Of a stretch of DNA of 11,170 bases, positions 6,761 through 11,170 are shown piece by piece. The notes beneath the pieces were generated by a model. The model was not told the DNA's origin. It made no database searches and saw only the letters and a program-made list of their open reading frames with translations. The first letter of the stretch is position 1. Each line of letters starts with the position of its first letter. Both the position numbers and the translations under genes were made by a program. The DNA is from Spirochaetaceae bacterium (GTDB lineage: Bacteria; Spirochaetota; Spirochaetia; Treponematales; Breznakiellaceae), in assembly GCA_031257075.1 (NCBI GenBank), contig JAIRPM010000141.1:1-11170 (forward strand), written 5' to 3'.

Positions 6761-6859
6761 AACGAGGCTTCTGCAAAATAGGACTTAGAGCACCACTGAT
6801 TAGCATTGAGTTAATCAGTGGTGCCTTAGCATTCAGTTTTGCAAAAGCCTCGTTTCTTT
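6761..6859 (+). terminator. nested palindrome after flaA, likely terminator (repeat copy 1)
   Basis: An outer stem pairs 6761-6778 with 6837-6854 (17 of 18 positions) and is followed by TTTCTTT. Inside it a perfect 13-bp stem pairs 6790-6802 (GCACCACTGATTA) with 6812-6824 around a 9-base loop. Termination of the flaA transcript is a fair inference. The inner TTAATCAGTG core recurs in the repeats after guaB and before the ferredoxin-like gene, so this is also a member of a dispersed palindrome group. Confidence 0.65.
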
Positions 6860-6923
6860 GTAAAGCAGTTATCCTTTTACCCGCCTACTAGCCGTCTATT
6901 ACCTCTTTACCGCATACTGTTCT

Positions 6924-8366
6924 ATGGATAATTTTCAAGAAGCATATTCGTACGATGATGTCCTGTTATTGCCCGGACATTCTGAAATTTTACCGCGTGA
7001 TTGTAATGTTCAAACGACGCTTTGCGCAAATGTCAAACTAAACATTCCCTTAATTTCCGCCGCAATGGACACAGTAACCGAAGAAAAACTGGCTATTGCT
7101 ATCGCGTTAGAAGGGGGCGCAGGCGTGATACACCGAAATTTGAACCCGGAAGAACAGGCGCGGCAGGTGGGCGCTGTCAAACGTTACCTCAATTGGGTTA
7201 TCGAAGATCCGGTAACAGTGAGAGCAAATGCCCTTATTCGTGATGTGCGCACCCTTATGGAAAAACACGATGTGTCCGGTATGCCTGTTATTGATGGTAG
7301 CGGACGGCTGCTTGGCATCATTACAAGCCGTGACCTCCGGTTTTGCCGCGATGATACGCTTCCGGTTACAGACGTAATGACCCGCGATGTTGTTGCGGAA
7401 CAAGGCACTCCCACTGCGGAGAGCGCCCGCGCAAAATTTGACAAGCACCGTATTGAAAAATTGCCGGTTGTGGATGCGGAAAACCGCCTCACAGGGCTTG
7501 TTACCGTAAAGGATATGGAAAAACACGCGCTCTACCCACTTGCTGCCACCGACAGTATGGGGCGGCTTGTCGTAGGCGCGGCGGTTTCGCCGCAGGATTA
7601 TGCGGCGCGTATCCCGCTGCTCAAAAACGCCAAGGTTGACTTTGTTGTAATGGACACGGCGCATGGGGATACGAAGAATGTGATAGACGCGGTATGCGCC
7701 ATTAAAGCAAAATTTGATGTGGCGGTGATAGGCGGGAATGTGGCAAGTGCCGAAGGGACACGCCGGCTGCTCGATGCCGGCGCGGACGCGATAAAAGTCG
7801 GGATAGGTCCCGGGTCAATATGTACAACGCGGATAGTAGCCGGGGTTGGAGTGCCGCAGTTTAGCGCCGTCTGGGATTGTGCGGAAGAAGCCGCCAAAAA
7901 CGGTGTTCCGGTAATAGCGGACGGCGGTATTAAGTTTTCCGGCGACATTACAAAGGCGATAGGTGCCGGCGCGGATGCCGTGATGATAGGCAACCTGTTT
8001 GCGGGCTTGCGAGAAGCGCCCGGGCACGAAATCATCTATGATGGACGCATTTACAAGGAATACCGGGGTATGGGGAGCCTTGGCGCGTTGGAAAAAGGTG
8101 GCGGCGACAGATATCAGATAGGCAAGGACGAAGAGCCTTCGCCTGAAGGCATCGAAGGGCGCGTCCCTTACAAAGGCGAACTCCGCTCATTTGTACATCA
8201 ATTGGTATCGGGTTTGCGGAAAGGGATGGGCTACTGCGGCTGCAAAACAATAGACGAATTGAAGCGTTACCGCAAGTTTGCCAAAATCAGCGCGTCAGGA
8301 CTCCGTGAAAGTCACACCCACGATGTGCAAATCACAAAAGAAGCGCCGAATTATTCCAGATTCTAA
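6924..8366 (+). CDS. guaB: IMP dehydrogenase
   Basis: Oxidises IMP to XMP with NAD, the committed step to guanine nucleotides; a cytoplasmic tetramer. The 480-residue protein is of normal bacterial length. The barrel starts with YSYDDVLLLPGHSEILP. Residues about 93-140 and 148-202 form a pair of CBS domains (VSGMPVID, IEKLPVVD) that bind nucleotides and can regulate assembly. The barrel resumes at VVMDTAHGDT. The catalytic loop GSICTTRIVAGVG carries Cys300, the base that attacks IMP. ADGGIKFSGD and GADAVMIGNLFAG bind the phosphate, YRGMGSLGALEKG and PEGIEGRVPY form the flap, and GYCGC follows. No residue looks wrong. No Shine-Dalgarno precedes the ATG, and I found no convincing promoter in the 186-bp gap after flaA. 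The gene appears to stand alone between two palindromic repeats. Confidence 0.96.
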   Translation: MDNFQEAYSYDDVLLLPGHSEILPRDCNVQTTLCANVKLNIPLISAAMDTVTEEKLAIAIALEGGAGVIHRNLNPEEQARQVGAVKRYLNWVIEDPVTVRANALIRDVRTLMEKHDVSGMPVIDGSGRLLGIITSRDLRFCRDDTLPVTDVMTRDVVAEQGTPTAESARAKFDKHRIEKLPVVDAENRLTGLVTVKDMEKHALYPLAATDSMGRLVVGAAVSPQDYAARIPLLKNAKVDFVVMDTAHGDTKNVIDAVCAIKAKFDVAVIGGNVASAEGTRRLLDAGADAIKVGIGPGSICTTRIVAGVGVPQFSAVWDCAEEAAKNGVPVIADGGIKFSGDITKAIGAGADAVMIGNLFAGLREAPGHEIIYDGRIYKEYRGMGSLGALEKGGGDRYQIGKDEEPSPEGIEGRVPYKGELRSFVHQLVSGLRKGMGYCGCKTIDELKRYRKFAKISASGLRESHTHDVQITKEAPNYSRF

Positions 8367-8487
8367 GGAAGCACTGATTAAATCCAATCGAGGGTTTAAT
8401 CAGTGCCACTTTCCCTGTAGTTTTGCAATGAAATGAGAAACTACAAAGGGCAATGCTGATGAGAGTCAATTTAATCAGCGTTGCCCT
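8367..8487. repeat. palindromic intergenic repeat, copy 2
   Basis: Immediately after the guaB stop there are three hairpins. Arms 8371-8385 and 8392-8406 pair in a 15-bp stem with one G-U. Arms 8416-8423 (TGTAGTTT) and 8438-8445 are perfect. Arms 8448-8460 and 8474-8486 pair at 12 of 13 positions. Much of the unit from about 8399 to 8487 aligns with copy 3 (10650-10754). It lies between the convergent guaB and lipoprotein genes and could also end transcription from both sides, though there is no long T run. Confidence 0.7.
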
Positions 8488-8517
8488 AATGTACATCTAT
8501 GCGGCTCAATAGGGAGC

Positions 8518-8530
8518 GGACATAGTGTCC
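8518..8530 (-). terminator. weak hairpin downstream of the lipoprotein gene
   Basis: GGACA-TAG-TGTCC is a short perfect stem, with further partial pairing outside it, 15 to 27 bases past the lipoprotein stop. It lacks a T run on either strand, so termination is only a possibility. Confidence 0.25.
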
Positions 8531-8544
8531 CGTCCCCGTAAAAT

Positions 8545-10593
8545 TTAATCGCGCCAATCGCCGAGCGTAAATATGCCGCCCGAAGCAAGCAATTTCTGCT
8601 GCCGGGTAACAGTGGTATCCCGGTACTTAGCGCTTCCTCCTTGAGAGAGATAGAGCGCATGCCCCATGCTCGCTTTGTTTGATTGAGCGCCGCTTGCTGA
8701 GCCATGGATTATGCCTCCGCCGGAACTTTTGTTAAAAGTAGCGCTAAACGCAAAAAACACGCCTCCCCCTTTACCTGCCGCGCTATTGCCTCCTATTTCG
8801 CCATTTTCAAAATTAAAAGTGCTGTTTGAACCGATAAAAATGCCGCCGCCTGCATCGCCAGTTTCGTTGGAACGGTTGCCGGTTACTTTACCGTCCTTCA
8901 TTGTAAAAAAACAGTTTGAACTGATATAAACACCGCCCCCGGGGCCGGCTGCGGTGTTACCGGAAACCTCCCCGCCTTCCATAGCAAAACTCCCTGATAA
9001 AAGACAAATACCGCCGCCGGTAGCATTTTGGGATTGCGCGTCATTGCCGGAAATGGTTCCGCCTTTCATTACAAAATTCCCGCCGGAAATATAGATGGCA
9101 CCGCCTGAGGACGCGCTATTTTTAGAAATTTCGCCGTCTTTTATAATGATTACCCCATAACTGCTGGAAATAGCGCCGCCCGAAGCCGCGCCGGTATTCC
9201 CGCTGATGCGCCCTCCTTCCATAGTAAAACTGCCCATCGTTATGTTAATGCCGCCGCCTTTGTTACCAATAATCTGAGCGCCGGGTTTCATCGTTATGCC
9301 GCCGCGCGTTACCGCAAGAAGACAGGTGTTATTACCGCTATTTCCTTCCAACGTAACACCGGAATCAAGCGTAAGTTTCGCGTCATCCTCCAGTATAAAC
9401 ATTTTTCCCGTACCGGTAAGTGTTATTTTACATCCGGTGCTTTGAGGGCTGTTAGCGGCTGCCCGCAGGATAATATCTTTGTTATTGCCCAGATTTGCGC
9501 CGGTTGTTACCGCAGGCCATGTTTCATCCGCATAGAGAAGAATAAGGCCGTTGCCGGCAGCAATGCGGCCGGTAAGCGTTTTTACCTCGATGGCAAGCGG
9601 CGCGGATGCTATACCGGCAAGCGTTAGCCTAATCTGTTGGGTTCCTGTTTTGGACGGGTCATGCCCGTTTAATGTTTGTGCGCTTATCATACTGGTAACA
9701 TCAACTTGCGCCCCATTTACAAGTTCGGCCTTTGCCTTAAGGCTGAGTGGTTCGCCCAACCCATAAACGCTATTTTCTTCTTTTTTGGTATTTGTTAGCG
9801 TGATGGTTTTTGGAGCACTAACAGTAATTTTTACGGGAACGCTGTCCGCATTTGCTGTTTGATTGCCATTTACCGCAGTATTCGTGTTGGTAACGGTAAC
9901 ATAATACCACAATTCGCTTGCCTGCCCTGTCGGCGGTGTAAAATCGGCGTTTACCTCGTTTGCCAATGGGCTGCTGCCTTGGCTGCTGTTTGTAGTATTG
10001 CTGTACCATTGATAACTGAGTGTGCCGCTATCGTTCGTCTGCGCATTGATAGTCAGTGCCGCTGCATTTTGTCCCACAGCATAGACCGCGTCCGCACCCG
10101 GCCCTGTAACAACAGGCTGCGCCGTGTGTACCAGTTTTTGCACAACAACTTTCGCCGCTTCACTTAACACTGTTACCGTTTTTTTACCAGGCACGGTGGC
10201 ATTGGTATTGGTAACAGCAACATAGTAGAAAAAATTACCGACAGCGTTTGTCGGCGGCGACCACGATGATTCTGTCGCGCCCTCAATGGCTTCGCTTTCC
10301 TGCGCGGTGCCGGATGCGCGGTTACGGGGCTTGTCAGGGGCCGGCGGCTGCCCTTTGAACCATTGATACGAGAGAGAGCCGCCATCGCCGGCAGATGCGT
10401 CCACAGTAAGCGGGGTTGGCTGTTGCCCCGCATAAAAGGTTTTTCCGGCCGGCTGTTGGTTAATGACAGGTGTTGCCGCCGGAGTTTTGTCTTCCGGGCT
10501 GGATGGGCTGCTGCATGCTAACAAGGCGCATACCGCAAACGGCACTGAAATGGTCTGTTGTAAAGTCCTAAGGTGAATAAAATTAGATTTCAT
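8545..10593 (-). CDS. surface lipoprotein with Ig-like domains and a Pmp-like beta-helix
   Basis: A 682-residue putative lipoprotein. The signal peptide ends with the lipobox LLAC (Cys27), so the protein is probably lipid-anchored to a membrane, perhaps surface exposed. Residues about 54-152 and 157-260 are two related Ig-like repeats (LSYQWF or LSYQWY, then YYVAVTNTN or YYVTVTNTN). Residues 265-340 form a third sandwich domain (VYGLGEPLSL, DPSKTGTQQI). From about 430 to 630 there are seven rungs of a repeat like F-x-M-E-G-G-x-I-S-G-N followed by GGGVYIS, resembling the GGAI-type repeats of polymorphic outer-membrane proteins and forming a right-handed beta-helix. The C-terminus (HALYLS, YRDTTV) is like that of treponemal paralogues. 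The start at 10593 is chosen because GAGGAGAC (10597-10604) precedes it; an in-frame upstream ATG at 10650 would spoil the signal peptide. The ligand is unknown; adhesion or a structural surface role is inference. Confidence 0.85.
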   Translation of the reverse strand: MKSNFIHLRTLQQTISVPFAVCALLACSSPSSPEDKTPAATPVINQQPAGKTFYAGQQPTPLTVDASAGDGGSLSYQWFKGQPPAPDKPRNRASGTAQESEAIEGATESSWSPPTNAVGNFFYYVAVTNTNATVPGKKTVTVLSEAAKVVVQKLVHTAQPVVTGPGADAVYAVGQNAAALTINAQTNDSGTLSYQWYSNTTNSSQGSSPLANEVNADFTPPTGQASELWYYVTVTNTNTAVNGNQTANADSVPVKITVSAPKTITLTNTKKEENSVYGLGEPLSLKAKAELVNGAQVDVTSMISAQTLNGHDPSKTGTQQIRLTLAGIASAPLAIEVKTLTGRIAAGNGLILLYADETWPAVTTGANLGNNKDIILRAAANSPQSTGCKITLTGTGKMFILEDDAKLTLDSGVTLEGNSGNNTCLLAVTRGGITMKPGAQIIGNKGGGINITMGSFTMEGGRISGNTGAASGGAISSSYGVIIIKDGEISKNSASSGGAIYISGGNFVMKGGTISGNDAQSQNATGGGICLLSGSFAMEGGEVSGNTAAGPGGGVYISSNCFFTMKDGKVTGNRSNETGDAGGGIFIGSNSTFNFENGEIGGNSAAGKGGGVFFAFSATFNKSSGGGIIHGSASGAQSNKASMGHALYLSQGGSAKYRDTTVTRQQKLLASGGIFTLGDWRD

Positions 10594-10649
10594 AGGGTCT
10601 CCTCGTGAGTAGTATAATAAAATGATGCAAAGGAATGGCGCTTGCTGCA

Positions 10650-10754
10650 TCAGTGCCTCTTACTCTGTAGTTGCGTAATGTCGGCTGTTTTGTAGCCGCA
10701 TGAGCAACTACAAGGAGCAATACGGATTAGATTCAATTTAATCAGTATTGCTCT
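10650..10754. repeat. palindromic intergenic repeat, copy 3
   Basis: TGTAGTTGC (10666-10674) pairs perfectly with 10704-10712, and inside it CGGCT (10682-10686) pairs with AGCCG (10694-10698). A third stem pairs 10714-10729 with 10739-10754 at 14 of 16 positions. The flanking ATCAGTGCC, CTGTAGTT, CTACAA and ATTCAATTTAATCAG blocks match copy 2 in the same order. It lies between the divergent lipoprotein and ferredoxin-like genes and ends in a run of A residues on the plus strand. Confidence 0.7.
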
Positions 10755-10764
10755 AAAAAAAAAC

Positions 10765-10793
10765 TTGCATTATAGGCAAAACTATGTGATAAT
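10765..10793 (+). promoter_or_regulatory. extended -10 promoter of the ferredoxin-like gene
   Basis: An extended -10 (TGT then GATAAT, 10785-10793) lies 17 bp after a partial -35 TTGCAT (10765-10770). Transcription would start near 10800, so the in-frame GTG at 10800 cannot be used comfortably, while the ATG at 10818 with AAAGGA upstream can. Confidence 0.6.
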
Positions 10794-10817
10794 AGTAATG
10801 TGGAAACAAAGGAATTT

Positions 10818-11069
10818 ATGGTAATCAGGTGCGTAGGGTGTACGCTTAGCGCCTGTAAGGTTACATGCAAAGAGGAAGCGCTGGTGCTTGTTGCGGGGGA
10901 TTTGCTTCTTGCTCTGCAAAAATGTTCGGTATGCAAACAGTACAAGGGCGGCGCTTTGCCCGAATGCATAGCCGAATGTTCAAAAGCCTCGCTAAAATTG
11001 ATACTCGACCAAAAGCCGGAGTTCGCAAAGCGCGAGTCGGCGGTACTGTCGAATTCATTAGGCGTATAA
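10818..11069 (+). CDS. small two-cluster [4Fe-4S] ferredoxin-like protein
   Basis: An 83-residue cysteine-rich protein. C5-x2-C8-x4-C13-x3-C17 is followed 18 residues later by C36-x2-C39-x10-C50-x3-C54. Eight cysteines in this order suit two [4Fe-4S] clusters with cross-sharing, as in the iron-sulfur electron-transfer subunits of the HydN/CooF/HycB type, but reduced to a minimal core. The tail from residue 55 has no cysteine. There is no signal peptide, so it is probably a cytoplasmic electron carrier. The ATG at 10818 is chosen over GTG 10800 because AAAGGA (10808-10813) precedes it and the predicted transcript starts near 10800. The next gene begins 71 bp downstream on the same strand and may be its redox partner, which is inference. 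The X4 spacing in the first motif is slightly wider than the common X2 form. Confidence 0.75.
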   Translation: MVIRCVGCTLSACKVTCKEEALVLVAGDLLLALQKCSVCKQYKGGALPECIAECSKASLKLILDQKPEFAKRESAVLSNSLGV

Positions 11070-11140
11070 GGAATATGCGGAAACCGCTTCGCGTTTCAAA
11101 CGTTTTGCGTTTTCCATGCTTCTTTTTATAGGAGATAAAA

Positions 11141-11170
11141 ATGAGTACAGTGCAATCATTGTTTGTGCAG
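11141..11170 (+). CDS. start of an unidentified gene (cut by the window)
   Basis: An ATG preceded by AGGAG (11130-11134) at ideal spacing opens a frame for MSTVQSLFVQ to the window end. Ten residues are too few to identify a family. Being on the same strand as the ferredoxin-like gene, 71 bp below it, it may be an oxidoreductase fed by that protein. Confidence 0.55.
   Translation, partial: MSTVQSLFVQ

Noticed and set aside
6261..6806. A 181-codon minus-strand frame under the second flaA gene.
   Set aside because: It shows no family motif and is the antisense of a clear signal-peptide protein.
8367..8487. Clustered inverted repeats considered as a CRISPR array.
   Set aside because: Units are not regularly spaced, have no uniform spacers, and no cas genes are present.
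10594..10650. An in-frame ATG at 10648-10650 would add 19 residues to the lipoprotein.
   Set aside because: It has no ribosome site and would push the basic n-region of a textbook lipoprotein signal peptide inward; the ATG at 10591-10593 has GAGGAG at good spacing.
10739..10763. Hairpin with a homopolymer run considered as a plus-strand terminator.
   Set aside because: The run is A, not T, on the plus strand; on the minus strand the T run comes before the stem, not after it.
10800..10817. GTG start for the ferredoxin-like gene.
   Set aside because: The predicted transcript starts at about 10800, leaving no leader, and the ATG at 10818 has AAAGGA upstream.

Overview
The window looks like a chromosomal segment of a spirochaete, most likely a treponeme of the insect-gut (termite) type. 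The best evidence is a tandem pair of genes for FlaA, the flagellar filament outer-layer (sheath) protein found only in spirochaetes. Other genes fit the same assignment: a class III cyclase remnant with a treponeme-style C-terminal tail, a lipoprotein with Ig-like domains and beta-helix repeats, a short clostridial/treponemal-type SerA, and dispersed palindromic repeats between genes. The organism is inferred from gene content and remembered families, not from a search.

Layout. At 2-118 is the 3' end of an unidentified gene, followed by a radical SAM gene (131-1186). At 1242-1890 on the minus strand is the C-terminal half of a nucleotide cyclase with no start and with signature residues lost. 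It abuts a second copy (1891-1938) of the last 48 bp of the first gene. The radical SAM gene and the cyclase remnant therefore lie between direct repeats that each carry a gene 3' end, which resembles an attachment-site duplication or a rearrangement scar. A minus-strand operon, serA then an FmdE-family gene, overlaps by 4 bp (2032-3791) and diverges from the aminotransferase gene alaA (3860-5077). A strong sigma70-like promoter, preceded directly by eight Gs, drives the two flaA genes (5202-6737). Next come a palindromic repeat/terminator, guaB (IMP dehydrogenase, 6924-8366), a second palindromic repeat, a convergent gene for a 682-residue surface lipoprotein (8545-10593, minus), a third repeat, a tiny two-cluster ferredoxin-like gene (10818-11069) and the first ten codons of another gene (11141 onward).

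How they work together. The centre is housekeeping: serine synthesis (SerA), alanine/glutamate transamination (AlaA) and guanine nucleotide synthesis (GuaB), with the periplasmic flagellar sheath genes between. The left end (duplicated gene tail, radical SAM gene, dead cyclase) and the right end (surface lipoprotein, repeats) are the accessory parts. No intergenic gap exceeds 300 bp. I saw no tRNA, rRNA, CRISPR array, transposase or integrase. The signals most worth a second look are the 48-bp direct repeat with its cyclase junction, the G8 tract against the flaA -35 box, the palindromic repeat family, and the serA, alaA and guaB starts that lack a Shine-Dalgarno sequence.
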